5,462 nt of DNA from Lamprocystis purpurea (GTDB lineage: Bacteria > Pseudomonadota > Gammaproteobacteria > Chromatiales > Chromatiaceae), in NCBI GenBank assembly GCA_020718945.1, contig DYRB01000233.1, positions 1 to 5,462 on the forward strand, read 5' to 3'. The notes beneath the pieces were generated by a model. The model did no database searches. It saw only the letters and a list, made by a program, of their open reading frames with translations, and was not told the DNA's origin. Positions 1-5,375 of this stretch are shown in pieces (positions within the stretch are counted from its first letter, which is position 1; each line of letters starts with the position of its first letter). The position numbers and the translations under genes were made by a program.

Positions 1-70
1 GTGGGCCTGCCCGCGGGGGTCTCTTTGTTTCCGCTGTGGCCCGGGCCTTTCCGGCAACCCCCTGGCCCCG

Positions 71-92
71 GTCGGGCTGAAGCCCGACCTAC
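71..92 (-). repeat. REP-type palindrome with 5' GTAG tetranucleotide
   Basis: A perfect palindrome, GTCGGGCT-GA-AGCCCGAC, occupies 71-88. As RNA it would fold into a 7-bp stem with a TGAA (or TTCA) tetraloop. Read on the minus strand it is preceded directly by GTAG (complement of 89-92). A conserved GTAG/GGAG tetranucleotide next to a GC-rich palindrome is the known signature of REP elements mobilised or maintained by REP-associated tyrosine transposases (RAYTs). The element lies 20 bp upstream of the TPR gene start. No RAYT gene is in this window, so the assignment rests on the motif alone. Confidence 0.7.
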
Positions 93-111
93 TATCGATC
101 AGGAGCCCCCA

Positions 112-576
112 GTGTCTGCCCATACCTTCGCCATGGCCGCCTTGGCGGCGGCCGTATTTCTAACCCCGCTGGTCTACGCCGATCCTGCCTTGCCCGACGC
201 CCAGGCCCTGATCGCTGCCGGCGAGGCCCAGCTTGCGCAGGGCAAGGCCGAGGAGGCGATCACGACCCTGCAACAGGCGGTGGCGGCCGATCCCAAGTCC
301 AGCCTGGCCCATTTGCGCCTGGGCGGGGCCCGCCTGATGCGCCAGGAGAACAGGGCGGCCATCGCGGACTTCCGCAACGCCATCGGGGCCGATCCCAACA
401 ACGCCGATGCCTTTGTCGGCATGGCCGTCGCCTACCTGCACAGCGGTGACTATGCCCTGGCCCGGGCCGCCCTGGGGGAGGCCAAGCGGGTGGCCCCGGC
501 CAAGGCGGCGGAGATCGACCGGGTGCTGTCCTACCTGGACGAGCGCGAGGGCGCCGCTGGTCCCGCCAGTCACTGA
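112..576 (+). CDS. Small exported TPR-repeat protein
   Basis: This encodes a 154-residue protein with about three tetratricopeptide repeats. I place the start at the GTG at 112 because AGGAG at 101-105 is correctly spaced and a signal peptide follows directly. The frame is open further upstream to the window edge, but that stretch contains the REP palindrome and is unlikely to be coding. Residues 1-23 look like a signal peptide, with a hydrophobic core around 8-20 and a likely cut after VYA, before DPALPD. TPR-like helix pairs lie at about 31-62 (ending AVAADP), 65-96 (ending AIGADP) and 99-132 (ending VAP); the A-x-x-DP ending is typical of TPR consensus. The family binds proteins and scaffolds complexes, so a periplasmic scaffold role is inferred and the partner is unknown. 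It converges on the HAD gene. A lipoprotein is unlikely because no lipobox cysteine is seen. Confidence 0.85.
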   Translation: MSAHTFAMAALAAAVFLTPLVYADPALPDAQALIAAGEAQLAQGKAEEAITTLQQAVAADPKSSLAHLRLGGARLMRQENRAAIADFRNAIGADPNNADAFVGMAVAYLHSGDYALARAALGEAKRVAPAKAAEIDRVLSYLDEREGAAGPASH

Positions 577-595
577 TCCTGGAAAGAGGAGTTCG

Positions 596-725
596 GCCGC
601 AAATGAACGCAAATGGACGCAAATGGATCAGTCAGTTAGGCAAAGTCCGCAGGTCATCCCTAGGGTGAGCCGGAGACCGCCACGAAGTCCCTGTTCATTT
701 GCGTCCATTTGCGTTCATTTGCGGC
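596..725. repeat. 130-bp element bounded by perfect 30-bp inverted repeats of 10-bp iterations
   Basis: The left arm (596-625) is GCC followed by GCAAATGAAC, GCAAATGGAC and GCAAATG, a 10-bp iteration. The right arm (696-725) is its exact reverse complement over 30 bp. Similarity continues outward: AGTT at 590-593 pairs with AACT at 728-731 across two mismatches. The 70-bp centre (626-695) has no ORF and contains an 8-bp palindrome, CCCTAGGG, at 658-665. The element fills most of the gap between two convergent genes. On the plus strand the right arm is followed by a T-rich tract (733-740), so the hairpin might help end TPR transcription, though the loop is long. A third copy lies at 5376-5405. 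It could be a MITE-like element or a pair of dispersed repeats; no clear target duplication is visible. Confidence 0.85.
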
Positions 726-773
726 TCAACTGCTTTTCTTAGGCTGACTACCTCGGCCAGGGCCTCCCACGGA

Positions 774-1580
774 TCAGCCCCCGGCCCCCAGGAACAGCTC
801 GTCGAGGTAGCGGGCCACCGCCTCCTCGGCGTTGCTGCCTATGACCTCCTGCCCGTCCAGGGCGGCCTTGAGGCGCGGGTCGGCATTGCCCATCAGCACC
901 CCCTTGCCCACGTCGCGCAGCAGTTCCAGGTCGTTCATGCCGTCGCCGAAGGCGATGACATCCGCTGCCGTCAGGCCCAGCCCGTCCAGCACCCGCCCCA
1001 GGGCGGCCCCCTTGGATACGCCCGCGGCCATGACCTCCAGGGTCACGGGTAGGGAGAAGGTGGTTGCCAGGCGCCCCGGGCAGCGCTCCTGGATCAGGGC
1101 GTCCAGGTCCTCCAGGCGGCGGTGGTCGTCGCTGAAGAAGAACGCCTTGAGGATCGGCTGGGGCTCGCAGGCGGCGAAGTCCACCACCCGGTAGGCGAAG
1201 CCCGACTCCTGGTGATAGGTGAGCAGGTAGGGCTCGGGGCGCTCCACCAGCCAGTCGTGGATGCGATAGAGGTTCTTGTGTACTCCATCGAAGGCGGGGT
1301 CCTGGAGCAGGAACTCCAGGCAGCCGGGGTCCAGGGCCTGGCACTGGAGGAGGTTGCCGGCGGCGTCATGCACCGCCGCCCCGTTGGAGGAGATCAGGCC
1401 GCTGCCGGCGCCCAGGCCGGTGGACAGGCCGTGCAGGTCGCCGAAGTGGCGCCCGGAGGCGAGCATGAGCTCGACGCCCAGGTCTTGCAGGCGCCCCAGG
1501 ACATCGCGGGTGTAGTCCCCGAGGCGGTGGTGGGGATTGAGCAGGGTGCCGTCGAGGTCGCTAACGACGAGGCGATACAT
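774..1580 (-). CDS. Cof-type HAD-superfamily (subfamily IIB) phosphatase
   Basis: This encodes a 268-residue cytosolic hydrolase, the usual length for Cof/YidA-like HAD phosphatases, which use Mg2+ to remove phosphate from sugar phosphates, cofactors or nucleotides. All four HAD motifs are present: motif I DLDGTLL with nucleophile Asp8 and acid/base Asp10; motif II ASGR (41-44); motif III Lys190 within VSKGAAL; motif IV GDGMND (212-217) with the metal-binding aspartates. Residues from about 85 to 185 form the C2-type cap. The ATG at 1580 is preferred over an upstream in-frame ATG (12 codons earlier) because a GGGGGA Shine-Dalgarno-like run sits 6 bp ahead and the protein then starts directly at the motif I strand. 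A TTGACT hexamer lies at 1636-1641 on this strand, but I see no good -10 paired with it. The substrate cannot be read from the sequence, so no symbol is given. Confidence 0.93.
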   Translation of the reverse strand: MYRLVVSDLDGTLLNPHHRLGDYTRDVLGRLQDLGVELMLASGRHFGDLHGLSTGLGAGSGLISSNGAAVHDAAGNLLQCQALDPGCLEFLLQDPAFDGVHKNLYRIHDWLVERPEPYLLTYHQESGFAYRVVDFAACEPQPILKAFFFSDDHRRLEDLDALIQERCPGRLATTFSLPVTLEVMAAGVSKGAALGRVLDGLGLTAADVIAFGDGMNDLELLRDVGKGVLMGNADPRLKAALDGQEVIGSNAEEAVARYLDELFLGAGG

Positions 1581-1670
1581 GGGGGTCCCCCTGTGGGTCT
1601 GGTGAGGGTGCAGCATGGTGTATGGGGCGGGTTGGAGTCAAAGGCGCCGCGCCCTGCGGCTGCCGTCCGC

Positions 1671-1698
1671 CCCCTTCTCCCGCTGGGCGGGAGAGGGG
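1671..1698. repeat. GC-rich bulged hairpin, REP-like
   Basis: The right arm GCGGGAGAGGGG (1687-1698) is the reverse complement of the left arm starting at 1671, except for one extra T that would bulge out (1675-1676); the loop is about 3 nt. Hairpins of the form CCCTCTCCC...GGGAGAGGG are, from memory, a common dispersed intergenic repeat in GC-rich proteobacteria. It is about 90 bp upstream of the HAD gene start. No T-run follows on either strand, so it is not a classical terminator. Confidence 0.6.
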
Positions 1699-1788
1699 TA
1701 AGGAGATCGGGGGGCGGGTCTAGGTTCCATGAGCGACCGTGATTTTCACAGATGAGCCCAATTCTTTCCTCGGTGCGAGCCCCCAACC

Positions 1789-1873
1789 GTGGGAGCGCCG
1801 CCCTCGGCGCGATGCAGCGTCTTCCAGCAGATTCTCTGGAAGACGCCCGGGCGCGGCGAGGCGCCGCTCCCAC
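1789..1873. repeat. 85-bp nested imperfect palindrome (BIME-like)
   Basis: The outer arms are exact: GTGGGAGCG (1789-1797) and CGCTCCCAC (1865-1873). The inner arms are also exact: GCGTCTTCCAG (1817-1827) and CTGGAAGACGC (1836-1846) around an 8-nt loop. The roughly 18 bp between outer and inner arms on each side are GC-rich and only partly complementary. As RNA or single-stranded DNA it would form one long hairpin with an internal bulge. GTGGGAGCG-type ends resemble a widespread REP family in gammaproteobacteria (family recollection). It lies between two minus-strand genes and may be a mobile or structural repeat. Confidence 0.75.
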
Positions 1874-1942
1874 AGGATGGCCGGCAACGCCTCGTCCGTC
1901 TGCGGCCTCGCTAGGTACTGTCCCTCCGTGCCCCGGCACCCA

Positions 1943-2832
1943 TCAGGGGTGCGGCACGACCTGGAGCAGGGCCTCGATGACCCGGTCTACATCGTCCAGC
2001 GAGTGGAACAGGTGGGTGGAGACGCGCAGCGGGGAGGAGTAGGTCCCAGCGGCCGCATTCTGGCTCGGGTCGGTGCCCAGGGCGTGGGGCACCGAGTTGT
2101 TGCGGATGACGATGTTGTGGTTCGCCCGCATAGCCGTCACCGCGGCCCCGGAGGCGGTCCTCTGGGCGCTGGACTGGGCCGAGGTCAGGGGGGCGTTGTA
2201 GTCGTAGCCCGGCGAGAAGGGGTTGAAGGAGGTCAGGCCGGTGCGCCCGGCGGTCTCCGCTGGGTCGTCGTAGGGAATGGACAGGCACTGGGGCCCCAGA
2301 TGTCCACCATGCGGGCGCGCAGGTACTGGGCCAGGGAGACGATGTAGCCCTCGATCTCCTGGCGGCCCCACTCGTCCCATAGGGTGCAGCACTGGGTGAG
2401 GGCCTTCTGGGTTGGCCGGCTGCCGTTGCCGATGAGTCGCAGCACCGAGGCGATGTTGTGGGCCGGGTTGCGCACCCCATTGGCCAGGATGCCAGCGGCG
2501 CCGTACAGCAGGGAGATCCTTGGCCGGCAGGCGCGCCCCGGTCAGGTAGATGGGCGAGGAGAACAGGATCGCCTTGGTGTTGGGGGTCAACTGGGCGGCG
2601 AAACGGTCCAGGACCTCTTGGTCGCTGTAGGCGTCGTTGGTGGGCAGGTTGACGGTCTTGATCACCACGCCGTAACGGTCCCGGAGCAGCTTGTAGACGG
2701 AGATGCCGGCGTCCTCTTCCATATTGGTGGTGATGACCTCGTCACCGTCGCCACACCCTCGGCATTGAATCCGGCCGTGAATTGATTGTTGTTTTGCACG
2801 ATCTGGGCCCTCGTCGGTGGGTTGGCTGTATG
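1943..2832 (-). pseudogene. Degraded PLP-dependent class V aminotransferase-fold enzyme
   Basis: Four same-strand segments in alternating frames read as one protein of the Aminotran_5 superfamily (cysteine desulfurase / isopenicillin-N epimerase-like). The first, near 2832-2755, includes QNNNQFTAGFNAEG, resembling the family's TAGVN motif. The second, 2752-2518, runs from GDGDEVITTNMEEDAG to LTGARLPAKD. The third, about 2514-2298, includes GVRNPAHNIASVLRLIG and ends VDIWGP. The fourth, 2297-1943, includes TSFNPFSPGYDYN and ends in a typical PLRVSTHLFHSLDDVDRVIEAL tail. The family's Asp-Gly-Ala-His and His-Lys (Schiff-base lysine) regions should lie between segments two and three but are absent, pointing to an internal deletion of some tens of residues. 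The N-terminus is also missing, just after the upstream gene's stop. One break, at the GGGGCCCC run (2290-2297), looks like a single-base loss. An intact-looking 259-codon frame from the ATG at 2722 spans the breaks but is out of frame in its middle. Confidence 0.8.
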
Positions 2833-2856
2833 CCGCCCCGGAAGGTCCGCGCCGAC

Positions 2857-3213
2857 CTAGAGCAGCCGCTTCTGTTGCTCGCGTTGCAGTCCCAGGGCCT
2901 GGGCGGCGAGCTTCAGGGCTTGATCGGCGAAGCTGTCCAGGTCGCCCCAGCGGTCGGCGGTGTCCATGACCTCGGACATGGCCTCGTTGATCAGGCGCAG
3001 GCGGTAATTGCCCTGGGCCGATTCCTTGGGCGGGGTCGCCTCGCAGGTGACATAGAGGGTCGGGGTGCGCTCCCCGCCTGGGACCATGGCGAGGATGAAT
3101 CGGTAACGGCGCGGGTCGCTGCTCTCGATTTCACCCAGCACAGTAGCGGCATAGTCGCCGACCTGGTAGCGGCGTTTGGGGATGGCGGTGGCGATGTTGG
3201 GCCTGTCCTGCAT
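2857..3213 (-). CDS. Conserved-looking hypothetical protein, 118 residues
   Basis: I do not recognise the family. The start is the ATG at 3213, with GAGGA five bases upstream; an earlier in-frame ATG (3264) lacks such a site and would add an unnatural leader. There is no signal peptide or membrane segment, so the product should be soluble and cytosolic. Residues 12-58 alternate charged and hydrophobic positions (YQVGDYAATVLGEI, YRFILAMVPGG, TLYVTCEA), which suggests a small beta-sheet. Residues 70-110 look helical and amphipathic, ending in a charged tail QREQQKRLL. One cysteine (Cys57) is present. The good Shine-Dalgarno site, natural amino-acid balance and two-part fold pattern argue that it is a real gene. 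It is separated from the DUF302 gene by 250 bp, so the two are probably separate units. The aminotransferase remnant starts about 25 bp downstream of its stop. Confidence 0.75.
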   Translation of the reverse strand: MQDRPNIATAIPKRRYQVGDYAATVLGEIESSDPRRYRFILAMVPGGERTPTLYVTCEATPPKESAQGNYRLRLINEAMSEVMDTADRWGDLDSFADQALKLAAQALGLQREQQKRLL

Positions 3214-3247
3214 GGCGGTCCTCAAAGCAAATGGTGGGGGGCGAAGG

Positions 3248-3291
3248 AGTATTGTCCAACACAATTCCAGTGGATCGCTTTACCCAATACT
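3248..3291. promoter_or_regulatory. AT-rich dyad patch upstream of the 118-residue gene
   Basis: Within GC-rich surroundings this stretch is AT-rich and holds two inverted repeats: ATTGT (3251-3255) / ACAAT (3261-3265) with a 5-bp spacer, and AGTATTG (3248-3254) / CAATACT (3285-3291) with a 30-bp spacer. It lies 35-78 bp upstream of the start at 3213, the expected place for a promoter and operator. No strong -35/-10 pair stands out, so the function is an inference from position and symmetry. Confidence 0.35.
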
Positions 3292-3333
3292 GCGAGCCCT
3301 TTGGGGTCGTCAGGCTGCCGTCCATGGCCCTGG

Positions 3334-3354
3334 GTCCCGGCATCCTGCCGGGAC
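3334..3354. repeat. Perfect 9-bp-stem GC hairpin, REP-like
   Basis: GTCCCGGCA (3334-3342) and TGCCGGGAC (3346-3354) form a perfect stem with a 3-nt loop, TCC. Hairpins built on CCGGCA/TGCCGG followed by GACGACGG-type ends are, from memory, dispersed repeats in several proteobacteria. It lies in the 250-bp gap between the DUF302 gene and the 118-residue gene. No T-run follows on the minus strand, so rho-independent termination is not supported. A weaker CCGCG/CGCGG dyad (3438-3455) lies nearer the DUF302 stop. Confidence 0.6.
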
Positions 3355-3463
3355 GACGGATTCGCGGATTTCACTGAACCGCGCTGCCAGATCGGGGGGC
3401 CAGGACGGTCAGGCCAATGGACTGGGCGGCAACAGCTCCGCGGGTGTACTCGCGGCCAAGCCC

Positions 3464-3931
3464 CTACTCCGGGGTGACCACCCCGCGCACCAGTTCCGAG
3501 ACCTCCTGGTCCAGGGCCAGGGCTATGTCCCGTCCTGGGCTGCCCTCGGCCATGGCCGAGAGCTTGGGCCACAGGACCGTGGTCCGCCCATCGCGGGCGT
3601 AGACCGTCAGGTGCAGGGGGCAGAGGCCGACCAGATCGGGGTCCAGGTTGGTGAGTTGGTTGGTCCACCAGAGGCTGCAGAAGACCATGGACTTGATGGT
3701 GGTGAGCTTGTTCCGGTTGTAATCGGTGCCCCAGTCCTCGGCGAACTTCTCTATGCGGCTGCCCATGTCGGCCTCGAACACCACCCAGAACTTGGCGCCT
3801 TCGAGGGCGTTGTGGATGTGGTCGTAGACCTGGTCCGCGGGTTCCTTGGTGGTCAGGGTGTGGACCCCGGCCGGGTCGGCGAGGGTCAGGGCTGGGACCA
3901 GGAGCAGCAATCCGGCGAGCCAGGGTTTCAT
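3464..3931 (-). CDS. Exported DUF302-type protein
   Basis: This encodes a 155-residue protein. Residues 1-18 form a clear signal peptide (MKPWLAGLLLLVPALTLA, cut before DPAG), so it should act in the periplasm. The ATG at 3931 is supported by GGAGAG six bases upstream. The mature part matches the DUF302 pattern: a helix-strand start (about 30-60), then a conserved block (about 75-120) containing MVFCSLWW and DPDLVGLCPLHLTVYARDGRT, where the family usually has a cysteine or Asn-Pro after the strand and a proline-led strand into V-Y-x-x-D-G. Cys85 and Cys104 are the only cysteines in the mature protein and could pair or bind a ligand in the oxidising periplasm. DUF302 has no established biochemical role, so none is claimed. 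Its own promoter probably lies at the CCTAGG dyad upstream. The family call is from remembered motifs and should be checked by profile search. Confidence 0.8.
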   Translation of the reverse strand: MKPWLAGLLLLVPALTLADPAGVHTLTTKEPADQVYDHIHNALEGAKFWVVFEADMGSRIEKFAEDWGTDYNRNKLTTIKSMVFCSLWWTNQLTNLDPDLVGLCPLHLTVYARDGRTTVLWPKLSAMAEGSPGRDIALALDQEVSELVRGVVTPE

Positions 3932-3997
3932 AGGGATCTCTCCAGAACCTGTTGGGAATGGGGCATGGGTGGCGGCTGGGCGCCCGCCTGGGGGCGA

Positions 3998-4016
3998 CCT
4001 AGGTATTTTACCTAGG
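3998..4016 (-). promoter_or_regulatory. 19-bp CCTAGGTA dyad over a possible -10 box
   Basis: CCTAGGTA (3998-4005), TTT, TACCTAGG (4009-4016) is a perfect inverted repeat in a GC-rich setting. The 7-mer ACCTAGG also occurs as a direct repeat 13 bp apart (3997-4003 and 4010-4016). On the minus strand the centre reads TAAAAT, five of six bases of the sigma-70 -10 consensus, about 70 bp upstream of the DUF302 start. No good -35 is visible 17 bp ahead. This arrangement suits an operator over a regulated promoter of the DUF302 gene, but the regulator is unknown. Confidence 0.5.
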
Positions 4017-4064
4017 CATGTTACCAGGATTCGACGCCTGCCCGATTCTCGCGGACCCTTCGAT

Positions 4065-4643
4065 TCAGGCGCCGCCCAAGGGCCCGTGGCGGAAGCAGTC
4101 GCGGGTGTGGTCGTTGACCACCCCCACGGCCTGCATCAGGGCATAGCAGATGGTGCTGCCGACGAAGCGGAATCCCAGCCCCTTGAGGGTACGGCTCAGG
4201 GCGTCGGACTCGAGGGTGCGGGCGGGCAGATCGGCGAGACTGGCCCGGGCGTTCTGGCGCGGCGCCCCGGCGACGCTGGCCCACAGCAGCCCGTCCAGGG
4301 ACTGGCCTCGGTCATGGAGGTCGAGCAGGGCCCGGGCGTTGGAGACCGTGGACTGGACCTTGAGGCGGTTGCGCACTATGCCGGGGTCGGTCAGGAGGGT
4401 GGCGATGTGCGCCTCATCGAAGCGGGCGACGCGCTCCGGGTCGAAGCCCTCGAAGGCGCGGCGGTAGCCCTCGCGCTTGCGCAATAGGGTCAGCCAGCTC
4501 AGGCCCGCCTGGGCCCCCTCCAGGGTCAGCATTTCGAACAGGTGCCGCTCGTCGTGGTTGGGGACGCCCCACTCCAGGTCGTGGTAGGCGCGATACAGGG
4601 GGTCGTCGCCCGCCCAGGTGCAGCGGATGGGCTCGGCGCTCAT
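4065..4643 (-). CDS. tag: DNA-3-methyladenine glycosylase I
   Basis: Tag removes 3-methyladenine from alkylated DNA, starting base excision repair in the cytosol. The 192-residue length is close to the E. coli enzyme (about 187). Family landmarks are all visible: zinc-snap ligands Cys8, His21, His179 and Cys183 (in RCTWAGDDPLY, YHDLEWGVP and NDHTRDC); base-pocket residues Tyr20, Glu42 and Trp50 in LEGAQAGLSW; the helix-hairpin-helix-like region around DPGIVRNRLK (86-95); and GFRFVGSTICYALMQAVG near the end. The ATG at 4643 overlaps the amidotransferase stop by ATGA, so the two are almost certainly co-transcribed and translationally coupled. No separate promoter is seen. The protein ends shortly after the second zinc cysteine, as usual. 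Nothing suggests loss of function. Confidence 0.97.
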   Translation of the reverse strand: MSAEPIRCTWAGDDPLYRAYHDLEWGVPNHDERHLFEMLTLEGAQAGLSWLTLLRKREGYRRAFEGFDPERVARFDEAHIATLLTDPGIVRNRLKVQSTVSNARALLDLHDRGQSLDGLLWASVAGAPRQNARASLADLPARTLESDALSRTLKGLGFRFVGSTICYALMQAVGVVNDHTRDCFRHGPLGGA

Positions 4644-5332
4644 TGGGGCAGCCGGTCGAGTATGCCGAACAGGGCGGCGTTGATGCGGGCGTAGTCCGCC
4701 GGGGTTGCCGCCAGCATGGTGGCGGCGTCCTGAACCCAGGGACCGGGGCGGATCTCGTCGGCGCAGTGGTGCACCAGGGCGGCGAGGCTCTCCGGGGTGG
4801 TCTCCAGGTGGAACTGGAGCCCCAGGACGCGCCCCTGGTACAGGAAGGCCTGGTGCTCGCACCCGGCGCTGCGGGCCAGGTGCAGGGCGCCCGGGGGCAG
4901 GGGGAAGGTGTCGCCGTGCCAGTGGTAGACCACCAGCCCAGGGGCCAAGGGGCCAAAGACCGGGTCCGCCTGGGCTTGCGGGGTCAGCTCGATGGGCAAC
5001 CAGCCGATCTCCGGGTGGGCGTTGCGATAGACCCGGGCCCCCAGGCAGTCGGCCAGGAGCTGGGCCCCCAGGCAGACCCCGACTATGGACTTACCGGCGG
5101 CGATGGCGGCGGTGAGGAATGCCTTCTCCGGGACCAGCCAGGGGTGGTCCTGCTCGTCGTAGATGCCCATGGGGCCGCCCATGACCACCAGCCGGTCGAT
5201 GCCCGCCAGGTCCGGCAGTGGGTCGCCCCGGTAGAGGTGCGTTGTGGCCAGGCTGTGGCCGCGGCTCGTCGCCCAGTCGCCGATCCCGGCCGGGCCTTCA
5301 AAGGGGACGTGTTGCAGGACCTGAATGTGCAT
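4640..5332 (-). CDS. Class I glutamine amidotransferase (GATase1-like)
   Basis: This 230-residue protein is a stand-alone class I glutamine amidotransferase of the GuaA-like type. Such domains release ammonia from glutamine, or in related members cleave gamma-glutamyl bonds. The catalytic triad is clear: Cys87 in VGVCLGAQLLA, His175 and Glu177 in LQFHLETTPE. MGGPMG (51-56) forms the oxyanion loop, and YHWHGDTF (136-143) is the conserved substrate-side motif of this subgroup. I start at the ATG at 5332, with GGAG eight bases upstream, which begins directly with the first beta-strand (MHIQVLQHV). An in-frame upstream ATG at 5392 would run through the dispersed repeat and is rejected. No synthetase domain is attached, so the acceptor of any ammonia is unknown. 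It overlaps tag by 4 bp, suggesting joint expression; a link to DNA repair is only inferred. Confidence 0.92.
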   Translation of the reverse strand: MHIQVLQHVPFEGPAGIGDWATSRGHSLATTHLYRGDPLPDLAGIDRLVVMGGPMGIYDEQDHPWLVPEKAFLTAAIAAGKSIVGVCLGAQLLADCLGARVYRNAHPEIGWLPIELTPQAQADPVFGPLAPGLVVYHWHGDTFPLPPGALHLARSAGCEHQAFLYQGRVLGLQFHLETTPESLAALVHHCADEIRPGPWVQDAATMLAATPADYARINAALFGILDRLPQ

Positions 5333-5375
5333 GTGGGTGGCTCCAGTGAGGCGGCGACGGCTGCAAGAGAATTCA

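Larger units (their letters stand above)
1581..1942. other. Gene-free 362-bp intergenic region rich in palindromes
   Basis: Between the HAD gene start and the end of the aminotransferase pseudogene I find no credible coding sequence on either strand; the open frames here are byproducts of high GC. The region holds a bulged hairpin (1671-1698) and an 85-bp nested palindrome (1789-1873), listed separately. A less GC-rich patch at 1733-1770 separates them. A short GTGCC/GGCAC dyad (1928-1939) sits just beyond the pseudogene stop, but with no T-run it is not a convincing terminator. The promoter of the HAD gene should lie at the left end of this region. Confidence 0.7.

Noticed and set aside
1..111. 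Extension of the TPR gene to the window edge
   Set aside because: The frame is open, but it passes through a REP palindrome, and the GTG at 112 has both a Shine-Dalgarno site and a signal peptide.
596..725. CRISPR-like array
   Set aside because: The 10-bp units are adjacent with no spacers, and the two long copies are inverted rather than direct.
742..779. Hairpin GGCTGA...TCAGCC as terminator of the HAD gene
   Set aside because: The stem is 6 bp with a long loop, overlaps the stop codon and is not followed by a T-run on the minus strand.
1339..1357. Sigma-54-like TGGCAC...TTGC
   Set aside because: The spacing between the two elements is 9 bases instead of about 5, and it lies inside the HAD coding sequence.
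1122..1742. Long plus-strand open frame opposite the HAD gene
   Set aside because: It mirrors the HAD gene in a GC-rich sequence, has no recognisable motifs, and extends through hairpin-rich intergenic DNA. The minus strand carries all four HAD motifs.
1733..1765. Possible remnant of a TTTTCACAGATG-type dispersed repeat
   Set aside because: The resemblance is from memory only, covers about a dozen bases, and no second copy is in the window.
1943..2722. Single 259-residue protein from the ATG at 2722
   Set aside because: Its middle section (about 2514-2298) is out of frame: the real family sequence is in another frame there. The continuous frame results from opposing shifts.
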